NCBI GenBank assembly: GCA_038093515.1
Contig: JBBPSI010000003.1
Span: forward strand, 1 to 64,000
Source: Butyriboletus loyo
Lineage: Eukaryota; Basidiomycota; Agaricomycetes; Boletales; Boletaceae
Reading direction: 5' to 3'
Length of the DNA: 64,000 nt
Under the pieces are notes generated by a model. That model saw only the letters and a list, made by a program, of their open reading frames with translations. It was not told the DNA's origin and did no database searches. The position numbers and the translations under genes were made by a program. Shown piece after piece: positions 1 to 11,937 of this stretch. Positions within the stretch are counted from its first letter, which is position 1; each line of letters begins with the position of its first letter.

Positions 1-2014
1 GTATGATGGAGAAGGTCGCTGCAAATTTTGGTATGTTACAAAGTTCCTTCGTTTGCCATTTCTTATCTTTAAATTTCCCAGGTCCTGACGGTGGCCTGTC
101 GTTTGAGGATGCCGAAGCATTATCATCCGTTCTGCCTGCAAAGGCTCTATATGACTCGGATTTTTCGTTCTATCTAGAAGCGTCTACAATATTTAGGTCA
201 AATGGCCTTACGCAGCACGAGGTTTCATTCCTTCGTCTTGCCTTATCAGTCGCCCCCTCACAGGCTGACACAGCGGATATATGGTATGGCCTCACCCGGG
301 GATACATAGACCTTTCCTACTGGGAAGAAGCCTATTCATCGATCATCGTTGCCCCATTTGATAGCGTGTAAGACAGCCTTCTCACATATATCTATCACAA
401 AAGTTCCCTAATGCAAGATCTGTACAGGAAACGGGATTGTATCTCCCAGCTCGTATATCAGATGTGCGAGGAGGGCACCATCGAAATGCTGGTTTCTCTG
501 GATTTTACTGGTTTTGCTTCCGAGGTGGACGATGCCCTTGCGTTTAAAGCACGCAACACCGATCCTCGTGCTCGTCCCTTCTACTCCAGAATCTTGTACA
601 CGTGGTATACACGAAGAGGGGACCATCGGAGTGGTAATTCTCGAATTTTCTTACTGTTCAATCAAGTCACCGTATCTGAACCCTCGATCTCTCAGCTGCC
701 CGAACCATGTATCAACGCGCACGTAAACTGCAGGAAATCTCCGGCAAACCTGCTGACGTGATTTCGTTGATGGAGGACCAACTAGAATCTTATTTACTCG
801 CGATTAACTCGTTGTCCCTTCTGGAACCCAAGAATGCATGGGTTGTTGTCCAACTGCCTGCTTCAAACGTCAAGGACTTCGAGGTGAATGCCGATCTTCA
901 TGTGACCATCTCGTTTTGCTAATCTTATGACGATAGTCGCGTAAACGGCGGAAATTGGCACAAAACTTACCGCTTTCGACCACTGGCACTGATTCAGAGA
1001 TCATAGACCTCGAAGACCTTCGTTTCGAATACACGTTGTTATCTGCAAGACTGCGCCTCATTCAAGGTGACCCGACACTGCTTACTGCTCCAGGTGAATA
1101 AAATGCATAAGGGATGATCAATTTAATCAGGGTAAACGGCTGACTATTTACGTTGTAGACACTCTGTTATCGCCATCCCTCGTAATCCTACGGCTAGGGC
1201 AGGCTAATCAATTTGAACTTGCGATTACAACGGCTCGTGCACTCGGTGTGGATATGAGTGAACTTTTCGCTGCCCTTGCGGGACAATGCATGAGGCTGTC
1301 ACGAAACCCAGATGGAGTTCTGTAGGTGACCTCTCGTCGAGTGAGTCACTTTCCGTCCTGACACCTCCGCAGACAAGATACAGCCGATTGGCTTCTGACG
1401 GATAACGTTTCTTCATGGCCTGGAGCACCTGCTGATCGAGGCTGGCGGTACCTCAAACTCGCTCTAGAACGACATGATGGTGCAGATACGGATTATCGAT
1501 ACACCAAGACAGTCTTGGAGGCTATCCTATCGCATGACAGGACATCGCCCCCTCCTCCATGGCTCGTACACACGCTCGAGGTCAGTCTCTCCTGATTCGG
1601 TCCCGTGTTGGTCACGCTCACGCCTTTTTCTCCCTCGTCTCATTCACAGGACCATCATCACGAGTACCTCATCCGAACTAGCCTCCGGTTTGACGTTCTC
1701 GAGAGCGCCCTGGAACACACGCTCTCGCTCATCCGAAAGGTCAGCCAAGGGCATCATCATGGCGAAACATCCTTAATTTATACTTTCAGGCGGACGCTGC
1801 GCTCTCACGCGCGCAGCCAAAAACGTCTTGTGTGACTTGGCTCCCTTATACGCTCATCGATCAGGTACTCGTCGTGGCCGCCGCCGCACAGGACGACAGC
1901 TTGGGGACGCGTGGACAGATGCTCCGACGGACGCTCCAGATGGAGATTAGCAATCGCGTCAAGCGAGTGCAAAAAATGAGCAGGCTTTCTCAGGTCCAGA
2001 CCGTCGTCGCTTGA
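1..2014 (+). CDS. NUP160: Nucleoporin Nup160/Nup120, C-terminal part (gene cut by left edge)
   Basis: Structural subunit of the Y-complex (Nup107-160) of the nuclear pore; only the C-terminal alpha-helical part lies in the window. Splicing out short introns (e.g. 31-81, and others near 370-428, 640-700, 885-945, 1095-1160, 1325-1373, 1580-1650, 1740-1790) gives one frame matching the family landmark by landmark: YSRILYTWYTRRGDHRSAA then MYQRARKL, LEPKNAWVVVQLP, IIDLEDLRFEYTLLSARLRL, an LSPSLVILRLGQANQFELAI helix pair, WRYLKLALERH and the terminal WLPYTLIDQV block, followed about 40 residues later by TGA at 2012-2014. The order is the same as in animal NUP160 (AWIVQP, LELEDLEKEYVLARIRL, VWLPYSSIDQLL). 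The 5' end and N-terminal beta-propeller lie outside. Identity is firm; individual exon borders are inferred by eye. Confidence 0.9.
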
Positions 2015-2614
2015 CGCGACGTCCTCCGTCCCTGATGTCTTTTTCTTTTTGCTTCTCTTGGCTTTGCCTACATTTTCTTAATTACAAGTTAGGCGATCCC
2101 TTTGTGAAAGTGAAAAATGAAGTGCCTTGCCTTCTTGGGGAGTAACGCGTCTTGATGGGAGCGGTGCACTTTATTTTGTGGGAAATCAAATTTCTGACGT
2201 TCTGTGGAGAAAAAAAAAATCAGCCGTTCGCACTCACACTCGAGGTAGGTTTCGCGATGCGTACATCGATACAATACAACAGGGTAATATAGCAGCGAAC
2301 AGTAAAAGCGAGTCAATGCAATTTGAATATGTACACAGTAGGATGTGGATATGCGTTTAGTGTGCGTGGCAGAGCAAAATAGATAGAAAAAAAAAAGAAG
2401 AAAAAAAAGAGTATCGAGGGACGGGGAGAAGGCAGGCAAGAACACCGTGCTCCACCACAAATACGTACAAGGGAGCGCACTGGCAACTCAAGGGGAATCG
2501 GTGGTGAAAGGAAGAGGAGAGGAGCCAACAAACCAAAACCAGAGATTCCATCCAATCTTTTTACATACATAAATCCGAGCCTTGCCCGTTCAAGTGTCGT
2601 CCGGGAGGTCACTA
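2015..2614. other. Convergent intergenic region
   Basis: This stretch lies between the stop of the nucleoporin gene (+) and the stop of the zinc-cluster regulator (-), so it should hold both 3' UTRs. It contains T-rich DNA (2038-2080) and A-rich tracts (about 2210-2220 and 2384-2412). Open frames here are short and low-complexity; I see no supported gene. Confidence 0.6.
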
Positions 2615-5600
2615 TCAATGCCGATCGCCCGTGTGTCGTGGATGTTGCATCACGTCAAGAAATCTGGTCCACTCGGCTTGACTAAGGGAGGCGCCCCACA
2701 TAGTCTCCTCTTCCGTCGCCGTCGGATATGAGTAAGGGTATCGCCCGAGAGCAGGGTCACCCGACATGTAAGGTTGCCGCGATGAGTCAGGGTACGACGG
2801 ACGTGTCGGGTCGACAAAATTCCGCGAGGACGCTGGCTCGGGGTAGGAGGGCCGAGAGTATGGTTCGGGAAAAGATGTGGTCGGGCGGGTATCAGGATAA
2901 GGGTTCCCGGACACGGTTCCCGGGGACCGAGCCGTGTCGCCAAAAGCGTGACGAGGAGATTCTACGGTATAGGTTGCCCTGGGCGTGTCGGGATACAACT
3001 GCGATTGGGATTGTGAAGATTGGGTTGGAGCGACAGAGTATGTCAGGGGAGACGAAGTGGACGGCCCAGCGACAATCCCTGGCGTGGGCATCGACTGGAC
3101 GGGAGACGCCTGAACACCTGCATATCCGACGAGCGAGGAAGAAGTGCCCGTCACCTTGCCCGACCCTGTTCCGTAATCCCCTGACCCTCGGGGCTGGGCA
3201 TTCCCCCCCTGTGGACTCCCCGAGTTGCCAGTGGCAGGCGAGCTGACATATCCCGGTGCACTAGGTGAATCAACCGCGTTCACCCTGGGATATTTTGGAG
3301 AATCGTGGTACGGGAATGCGAGCGTTTTGACAAGGCTCAGCACGTGGCTTTTCAAGCGTTCCCGCTCCTGCTCGTCTTCATTTGCAAAGTCCTGACTATA
3401 CAACGGTGCAAGTGCGCGGAGGATGTGGAGCGCCTTATCAGCGACCGGTGTGTCCCGAGAGAGTTCCAGAGTTGTCAAGGCTTTCTGGATATTTGCACGG
3501 AACAAAGATGCACCAGGCTGATCGGGGTTTGAAATCAGTTGAAACGAGAAAAACATGGCGGAGCTGAATACGTGGAATGGGCCCCAGTTCATGTGCCCTG
3601 GGACTGCCAGTGACACGTTTGCAAGGAAGTCGGGACGGGCTTGACCCACGAGCGTAATCAGTTTATCAGCGGCGCCGACGGCGATGTCAAGGGAGATAAC
3701 ATTGCGCTCGCGCCTAATGTCCTTGTCTTTCGAGGACGAGGCCTGCTTATCACGGGCCTTGGGTGAAGGTGCAGACGCGTACGGCCGGTGGAGGGTAAAA
3801 CGAATATGGAAGTAGCTCGTGCGGATGATCACGCTCTGTACGCCTAGGCGACGGGTGACGGTGTCGGGGCTGGCGAGGCTGCGTGCTACCTTGAATTCGT
3901 CGAGGTCGAGCTCAGGAGGAAGAGTGTCCACCCACTGCAACAGAGCGCGGTCATGAGCTTGGACGGTCTCGTACGCGACTGCACGCATGGATACTGCACT
4001 ATCCATGATGTCACCCAGAATGTAGGCTAGTCGGAAGAGGTGGAGATTCGGGATATAGATACGCGGCTCGTCGGGATGGTGTACGGGGTCATGTGGTTCT
4101 GGGAGTTGTGTATCGAAATGGTGTGAAGAGATAGAAATCGGCCGGCCAAACATGAATGCCTGCCACCTGTGAGGGAGAAGGTGGGTGGGGAGAGAGAGGG
4201 GAGAGGCAGAGACGGACCTTTCGAGGAGGACGATGTGCCACCAAGCCCAACGCCTTCTCTCGGCAAGTTCTTTTGACATTCGCCATTTGCATGGATCACG
4301 ATGCAAGCCCATGGCCATGCCGATACTGATGAGCTCTCCCCGGACCGTCCAAACTTCCTCGCTATCGGTCTTGACGAGGGTGAGGTAATGGCAGCGAATG
4401 AGCAAGCACTCGACAAGTTCGAGACTATAAGTCTTGTGCTCAGCTCTGTGACGGTCGAGGGCGGAGCGCATGACGTCGTAGAACTTGCGGCAGATGTCCT
4501 CGAGGGAGTCACCCAATTGAGCCACGAGGCGATCGCCTGGTGGGAGGTAGTGTACTGCGATGGCCATGATCATGCAGACGGTGGCGAGGACGATACGATC
4601 CGCGTTAGTGCCGGTTTTATAACGGGACCAGGCGTTTAGAAAGGCGGGTTGGTTAACGTGGCGATAAATCCAGTTGCAGTACTCAAAGTAATAGGAGACA
4701 AGGCCGTCTATTGCGTCGAGGGAGGGAAGGAGGGCGAGAAGATCTCTGTCGTATTCGTTTGTCATCGCGATTTCGTCAAGGTGGGCGTCGTGGCTGGGTT
4801 GGCGGTCGCTGTCGTCAGATTGCCTCGAGTTCTAGAGGGGATTAGCGAGGGAGAGATAGGAGGGGAAGGGAAGTACCAGAGTGAGATGAGCGACGGCCGA
4901 AGTGGCGCCGGTGTAGAAGCCGCCGTGGCCATGGCTGCCAAGCATGCCGGGAACGTTGTCTCGTTCGAGGACGTCGGAATCTATGGGTTCCTTCTTTGGG
5001 ATGGTAGGAGCGGCGGGATTTTGGAGGGGGTGTTTAAGATGTGGAGGAAGGGGGGCGCCAGGACGGTGATTTGCGAGGATGTATGTTTCGAGGAGGGAGA
5101 CAGAGTGTTTGAGGCGGGTTATTTCCTGCAAGGGGTCGACTCTGCTGGCATTGCTGTGCTCGGGTGTGAGCAGGGAAGGGGGCATAAAGGAATAGGACTG
5201 ACTGGTCGTCGCGGAGGTGGAGGTCGGACTCGTGGCCTTTGGCATCCTGGTAACAAAGGGCAATGGTACCTGGATGGGGGTAAGGAGGGGAAGAAGACCG
5301 CGAGGGAGGGCAAACCTCTGAGGACGCAGCTTGAACAAGGACGGTTTCTGGGGGTGGTGAGGATGGAGAGGAGAGGGAGAGGGAGGATGGGGAGATACCT
5401 GTCACACTTGAGCTTGCTGTTCCTGCAGGGCTCACAGTTGATGGCCTTGCGGGCGCGCTTTGTGGGAGGGCGTGGGTCGTGGTCGCCGGGTGGGGGGCTT
5501 GTTCGTGAGCGTACGGTGCCTGCAACGGTGGGAGGGCGGTGTTGTTGTTGTTTTGAGCGAGGCACGGAGGAGGCGGAGGAGGAGGAAGGGTCGCTGGCGT

Positions 5601-5619
5601 TGGTGGAGTCGTCTGGCAT
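2615..5619 (-). CDS. Zn(II)2Cys6 fungal transcription factor
   Basis: Nuclear DNA-binding regulator. ATG at 5619 opens a Ser/Pro-rich leader, a basic stretch (KRARKAINC) and a zinc cluster C-x2-C-x6-C-x5-C-x2-C-x8-C. The cluster is split by two introns: CEPCRNSKLKCDR | NRPCSSCVLRG | TIALCYQDAKGHES. A heptad-rich dimerisation helix (EITRLKHSVSLLETYI) follows after another intron (weak donor GTCCTA). The large exon from 4765 encodes the fungal_trans middle homology region (YYFEYCNWIYRHVNQPAF near its start), then a disordered Ser/Pro/Tyr-rich tail. The apparent insert after LLER (about 4168-4218) is an intron, restoring LLERWQAFMFGRPIS. The C-terminus ends HPRHTGDRH. Family certain; target genes cannot be read from sequence and the neighbours give no pathway hint. 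A TCACGTGA box lies at 5694-5701, about 75 bp upstream of the ATG. Confidence 0.88.
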
Positions 5620-6271
5620 GATGAATGATGGCCCCTCCCGGATCGAGCGCCGATGTAGGTTTTACATATTTATTTCAAACCCTAACCATACGCTCACGTG
5701 ATACCGGTCCCGCCTTCGTGGATCCCCGGTCATTCCGCCGATCGTCGTCGACCCCCCTGTCGTGACAAGCGCCGACGGAGATGACCATCGATGTGGCGGA
5801 AATGATGGCGCTGGTGAATTCTTGTCGCCAACATCCCACCGATAACCGCCCGCGATCGTATTCGCTTCGAGGTCGGCGTTTCGACAGCGAGGTGGCGTGC
5901 CAAACTTTCAGAGACGAATCTACCGCGAATATTTCGGAGCAACACCACTCGAGATAGGAAAAATATAAATATATAAGAAAAAAAAAAAAGACCGACTTCG
6001 ACGCCTCCAGATCCGGCTTGGCCCGGGAATCCCTGGCTGGAGGAAGAACGCATCCAGCTACGACTCCATGGCAAGAAGGCGGTCCGTCAACTTTGCGCGA
6101 GCACATTTCGCATCTGCGGTGATCAGGTGCGCAGCTTCTCACCCGATCGCGATCGAGGGTGGTAAGAAGCTGCTCGACAACGTCACTTGAAACTTTAAAA
6201 CAAACGGTAGGAGAATACGCCCTTCAAAGTACAAACGAGAATATCAACAAACACCGCACGCAACCAAAGAC
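5620..6271. other. Promoter side of the zinc-cluster gene plus 3' flank of the membrane-protein gene
   Basis: About 650 bp between the start of the zinc-cluster gene (5619, -) and the stop of the next gene upstream (6272, -). It includes TCACGTGA at 5694-5701, an AT-rich stretch with a poly-A run (about 5955-5990) and no convincing coding frame; minus-strand open frames here lack homology and introns. Confidence 0.55.
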
Positions 6272-7974
6272 TCAGGCATACAATGCCTCCATGATCACAT
6301 TGGAGAGGCGACAGTCGCTCGTTCCTACCAACCGATCAACGACAGAAAGTGCGAACGAACGTCCGAGACACTCACCCGCATGATAAAAAGTATACCCATT
6401 CTTTTTATGTCCCCACCACATGGTAGGCGACCACTCGTCTATCAAATTTGCAAGCGTCTGAACATGTCCGTATGCAGCGGGTTGAGGCCCTTTTGGCTGA
6501 CGCAAAACAACGACCGTGAGCGTGAGCGAGAAAATCAAAAGCATCACAGCATAGTTGAGAATCTAAAATTAAAAAATTAAAAAAAAAGAATGACATGAGT
6601 GGATGGGTCGATGAACGTGGTCGAGCGGGCCAACCTGGAATGGCCACATGCTCACGGCGATGGCCGTCAGATACCCGGACTCTGCTGTCCCGGCTAAACT
6701 GATGGCAAGCCCAAGCATCCAATCTATAACCATCATCAAACAGGAGAAAACGGTAGTCCAACTTGTTGCGACTCACGCAGCAAAGGCTTCGATAACAGCA
6801 AAGAAATATTGAGAGGACCCCCAAAGACGGCAGCCAAAGGATGCGATGAAATCGTGCTACCCTCTTCCGTCGTCGCCTTCCTCCACACCCTCTCGTCCCG
6901 AATGACGTTGACAACAAGCTCAGAACAATGAAGCGCCAACGTCAAAGGTCCTTGAATGGCCACCATGTTGGCGTAGTACAACACCCAATACCAATACACT
7001 CCAACTGTGAGAGGGATCGAATACGCGATAAAGTGGGACTGCGGTCGCGGGAAGAACGACCACGATCTCATAGCATGAGATATGCTGTGATCGGAGAGAA
7101 GCACGATCATGAAACCCCAGACGATGCAGATGATCACAAGACCCCAAAGCGTCTTGACAACCTTTCGAATACTTGGGTGTGCGCGCCACGCAGACGGCTG
7201 TTTGGGGGATGGAACCACCGGCCCTCGTGACGCGCCATCGCCAACGCTATGCATACATCGTCCCGATTCTGGAAGAATCTGAGCGTGATGGACGAGGGCA
7301 GCAGTTATGTCGAAAGGCGAGGAGCTCCACGTCAAGATGTTGGCAGACCGAATACTAACGAGGGCGATAATTGCTTGTAATTGGAGGGTGACGCCCAAAA
7401 CTAAGAGCGGGACGTCGCTAACGCAGATTGCGAGTCCAGTATCGGCGACACCACTTGACGAATCCAAGTCGACAGATAGGACGACGAGTAAGCTTGAGCT
7501 GTAGGAGACGATCAAAAGGATCGCCATCACGATATTGCACAATGTGCCGTTCGGGTTAAACAAGCCGCTTGCAGCTGAAAGCAGACGAAGGTTGGTGTTG
7601 AAGCGTAGCTGCTGGTGGGATGCCAGAGCGGAACGCAAAGCAACCCCGTGGACGAAACCAGTCGCTTCTGTACAAGCTGTGACCATGAGGTTAAGTGCAA
7701 GACAAAGTAGCTCCCTCTCCCAGTTGTTCCGGAGGGAAATGACCACAATTCCAGAAGATATCGTTTCTTTGGACAGAAATATCATGAAGCCCATGAAGAT
7801 GCAGAACCAACCAAATAGCGCAGTAACACCGACACCCACAAGGGCAGCCCTACGAGAGAGGTTGCTACGGTCATAGAATTCGGGACCTGTGGTTTGTTTG
7901 GGCTTGAAGTAGAGCGACTCGAAGTCAGTCGTTGAGTACGTGTCCCTGCGGTGGTCGGGACGGGGGGCCTGCAT
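6272..7974 (-). CDS. Polytopic membrane protein of unknown function (about 8-9 TM helices)
   Basis: ATG at 7974. The first exon encodes a short soluble N-terminus (MQAPRPDHRRDTYSTTDFES) and at least six hydrophobic helices (roughly residues 44-66, 88-107, 146-168, 180-205, 278-298, 322-345). After about residue 395 the frame needs three introns: donor GTGAGT after SKPLL near 6776; an intron ending in a T-rich tract before ILNYAVMLLIFSLTLTVVV; and 6325-6375, whose removal turns an aberrant tail into HAGTSDCRLSNVIMEALYA and stop. The C-terminal block has WWGHKK and HAGTS, which I associate with uncharacterised multi-pass proteins of Agaricomycetes; I assign no function. It is transcribed away from STI1, with about 600 bp shared upstream DNA. 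Gene certain, role unknown. Confidence 0.8.
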
Positions 7975-8479
7975 GTTACTGAGCAGAAGGAAGAGGAAGT
8001 AAAGCGGGCTTGCGCGTCAATGCATGCACAGTAACCGAAATTGTTGTCCCTGAATCCTGAGCATGCCCTGCAGCGCACATAGATGGTTCGGCAGGTACGC
8101 CAAGATAATCTGCAGACTCGACCGCAGATACTGGAGGTTGAACTCCTGGTGAGCCAGACGCATCGGAGTGATCAGTTCAGTCAGCACCGTGGACAGACTA
8201 GTACCGTCAGGGTCTCTCTGCCTGTATACATGTACAGTGCCTTGGTATATGAGAAATTTCCAGGGCAATCTGGCAAGATCACGTACTAATTTGTGCCCAA
8301 TTCAAGCGAAGGCCACGATTCTGAGATTAACCCAAGCAGAACTGTTGGGATGAGCAATCGCCACCGGTCGCCGACAGTGGCAGCCTGCGAGTCAGTGGAA
8401 AGAGCCATCGTTCACTGGCCGGGGTCGTTAATTCATACGTAGTCTGGTCGCGAGACGAGCGAATACGATCAAGTTGGAC

Positions 8480-8497
8480 GAAGTTTCGAGAAGGTTC
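8480..8497 (+). promoter_or_regulatory. Heat-shock element upstream of STI1 (four alternating units)
   Basis: The sequence reads GAAgtTTCgaGAAggTTC: four perfectly alternating GAA/TTC pentamer cores with exact 2-nt spacing, the canonical Hsf1 binding array. It ends 85 bp before the STI1 start codon (8583), an appropriate promoter distance for a known heat-inducible co-chaperone. The site is seen directly; Hsf1 control is inferred from the family. Confidence 0.85.
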
Positions 8498-8582
8498 TGT
8501 TGATTGAGCCCGGCTCGTGCAAAAGGGGACATGGTATATTACCTTCCGCATCTTCCTTGCCCACTAGCAAGTCCGTGCACAC

Positions 8583-10811
8583 ATGGCCGACGTAGGTTCA
8601 CTTCACTCGCCCTCTTCGTACCATCTTGTGACCTTCATCATAGGCAAGCGTCCTCAAAGATCAAGGCAACAAAGCATTCGCAGCCAAAGACTATGACAAG
8701 GCCATCGAGCTCTTCACGGCTGCCATATCCATCGACTCTTCCAATCATGTCTTATATTCCAACCGGAGTGCGGCAAGGGCCGGCAAGAAGGTGTGGAGCG
8801 CGGCACTCGAAGACGCTGAAAAGGTCGTTCTAGCTGTTTTCGTTCCTTCGGTACTGTCTACTGAAGGGTATCCTATTCGACTTCCAGTGCGTCACTCTCA
8901 ATCCATCTTGGGGAAAGGGTTATGCGAGGAAGGGTGCCGCCTTGCACGGAGCTCGCCGATACGACGAAGCCATTGCTGCCTACGAAAAGGGCATCGAGTT
9001 TGAAGACAGCCCCGCTCTTCGCAGGGGGTTACAGGAGGTCAAGGATGCGCAAGGTCCGCTTAGAGCACCTACCTTGGTCACGTCTAAACACTGATAACCG
9101 CAAAGCCAAGGGTACCGGTGCAGGGCCCGAGCTAGGACTTGGAAAACTATTCCAAGATCCCAATCTCATCGGGAAGCTTGCAACGAATCCCCGTACACAA
9201 AAGCATCTTGCGGATCCTGCATTCGTTCAGAAGGTATGGAGCCTAATTGATTGCCCATGAACCATCTCGATTCATTGTTTGTCGACGCAGCTCCAATTGA
9301 TGCAGCAAAACCCCAAGCTTGCAGAATCGTAAGACTGTATCGACATTAATCTTTTACCTCGGGCGCTGATTTGTGTTTAGTGCTCTGAGCTCGGATCCAA
9401 GGATGATCGACGTCCTTGGTGTTGCAATGGGTATCGACTTGCAAGGCTTCTCTCGCGAAGAGGGATCAGACGATCTTCCCCCCGGTCTCAAAAAAACATC
9501 CGCTCCATCTCCTCCCCCGTCCCCTCCTCGTGCTCAGTCGACCCCTTCATCTTCCGCCTCCAATAATAAGCCTACCCCACCACCACCCGCACCCAAGCCA
9601 GAAAAGGAGGATGTCGAGATGTCGGAGGATCTCGCAGAAGAGGCGAAAGCCAAGGCTGATGCGCTCGCTGAGAAAGAGAAGGGCTCCGAATTCTACAAGC
9701 AACGACAATTCGATGAGGCAGCTTCGGCGTTCTCAAAAGCCTGGGATCTCTGGCCAAAGGACATCACCTTCCTTACCAACCTTGGTGCTGTGTACTTTGA
9801 ACAAGGAGAGTACGACAAGTGTATCGAAACGTGCGAAAAGGCAGTCGAGGAGGGACGGAGTGTAAGCTTTCATTCCTTTCTGAACCTTGGGGAATATAGA
9901 GTTGGTCGTACTTATGTCCGTTACAGTACCGAGCCGATTTCAAACTTCTCGCAAAGGCTCTCGGACGCATCGGCTCTGCCTATTCGCAAAGGGGCGACCT
10001 CGCATCTGCTAAAAAGTACTTTCAAAAGTCGCTCGCTGAGCACCGCGATGCTACCATCCTCGGCAAGCTCCAGGCCACCGAAAAGTTGCTCGCCGAGGCA
10101 GAACGCCAAGCTTACACTGACCCCGCCAAGTCTGCCACCGCTCGCGAGGAGGGTAACGTCGCATTCAAGGCGGGTGACTTTGCAGGCGCTGTCAAGCTTT
10201 ACACGGAGAGCATCATGCGCGACCCTTCGGATGCTCGAGGTTACAATAACCGTGCTGCGGCATACATGAAGTTGATGGCCTTTGCTGAAGCGCTCAAGGA
10301 TGCCAACGAGTCTATCAGGGTTGATCCTTCCTTTGGTACGTGAACTCTGTCGTGCACGAGACGTCGACTGAACACCAGAGGACTGTAGTCAAGGCCCACA
10401 TTCGTAAGGCCTCGATTCTGCATTCGATGCGTGAGTATAGCAAAGCACTCGAGGTCCTACAGACTGCATCGACGGCCGATACTGCGAACGCACACACGGC
10501 CGAGATTCAAGCTCAGGAGATGAAGACGCAACAAGAACTCTTTAGTCAGCGTGCAGGGGAGACCGAGGAGCAGACGCTCGAGCGAGCGATGAAAGACCCG
10601 GAAATCGCCGTATGTTTTGTCGCACATGTCCAATGATGACCACGAAAACTCACCGAGCTTTACGCAGGCGATCATGACTGACCCCGTGATGCAGCAGATT
10701 TTGCAACAAGCACAGTCCAACTCTGGCGCGCTGCAGGACCACATGAAGAATCCCGCTATACGTGACAAGATCATTAAACTTGTCAATGCTGGAATCATCA
10801 GGACCCGGTGA
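8583..10811 (+). CDS. STI1: Sti1/Hop, Hsp90-Hsp70 organising co-chaperone
   Basis: Cytosolic TPR scaffold that passes clients from Hsp70 to Hsp90. The start codon is in a 9-nt coding exon (8583-8591, MAD) followed by an intron 8592-8643. TPR1 follows: LKDQGNKAFAAKDYDKAIEL, LYSNRSAARAG, then after an intron TLNPSWGKGYARKGAALHG. The DP1 region (LGLGKLFQDPNLIGKL, ALSSDPRMIDVL) precedes a Ser/Pro linker, TPR2A (EKEKGSEFYKQRQFDEA, FLTNLGAVYFEQGEYDKCIE), TPR2B (REEGNVAFKAGDFAGAVKLY, GYNNRAAAYMKLM) and a DP2 STI1 domain (AIMTDPVMQQILQQAQ, NPAIRDKIIKLVNAGII) ending at TGA 10811. The domain order and carboxylate-clamp N/R positions (YSNRSA, YNNRAA) match Sti1/Hop throughout; at least eight introns. 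A strong heat-shock element lies at 8480-8497. Confidence 0.95.
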
Positions 10812-10943
10812 GATGCGAAGTAAAATTTCTTTGGATAAAACGATGGTCGATTTCTTGGCGTGTACATTGTGGTACCATTGTGCTTGTAAAGATAATACAG
10901 AGCCCCCATCTTTTCCTTGTGCTTATCGTCTTTGCCTGGTAGT

Positions 10944-11905
10944 TCATACAGAACGAAACTTGGGGTTGTCCCAAGAGCGATCTAATAGTCCACCATCGCC
11001 CTCTCCAAACACGGATATCACATCCTGGACGCGCTGCTTCCACTCTTCGTCTTCCCCAAGACCTTGTTTGTCTACACTGTACCATATCCGTGCGTTTTCG
11101 TGCACATCGTTGAGCGAGCCAAGCCCCACAACGGTGGGTGTCTCCACCTCCCTTGCTTTCTGGAAGGCGTATTCCAAGGCGAGCTCAGGCAAACCACTTT
11201 GGCCGTCAGGCTTCCCAGACGCTCGAACGGCTTCCTTGACGGCCCCCTTGAAGTTGTCCGATGCTGGGTGCCAAGCGGGTGGGTTGGGAGTAAGAAGTCC
11301 CATGCTAAGTGGGGACGCAGCGATGACTTGCTTGACACCAGCGCGTTGATCAAACGCCGTCTTGAAGTCCAGCAGCGTACGGTTCTGGAGGTTGAGATGG
11401 CAATACGACAGGACGACATCCAATGGCTTGTACGGCGCCGTATGCTTGACGAGGATCGCAAGCCGTAACAGGACAGACAATGGATAACCTGAACGAATCG
11501 GTTTATTTCGGCGTCTCATGAGATTGCATCTCGACGGGACGAGGTTGGAAGAAGAACGCACCACTGATGCCCACCCGTCTAACGACCCCTGCATCCTGTA
11601 GTCTCCTCAGTTCCCCAATAGCAGCGAGGACCTCCCGATCGCCATCGCCGTACACGGCCGCCTCTCGTCCCTCACCCAGACCATATGCGTCTGCCTCGGC
11701 GCCCAACGCAGCGCGATGGTCGCCCGACGTTCTCGGTGCTTTGGATTCGGCAATGAACTCGACGTCGTGCAGGTATACGATATCGAGGTACGTCGTGTGT
11801 AATCGCGCGAGGCTGCGCTGGATGCTGGCGCGTACGCCTCGAGGGGTATAGTCGAACGCGTCCCTCGTGTCTCCAAACCTTCCACATTTCGTGAACTACA
11901 CACGC

Positions 11906-11937
<32 letters not shown>

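Noticed and set aside
4649..5701. 350-codon plus-strand open frame over the zinc-cluster gene
   Set aside because: It is antisense to the supported Zn(II)2Cys6 exons, has Gly/Arg/Glu-biased composition typical of a shadow frame, and no family resemblance.
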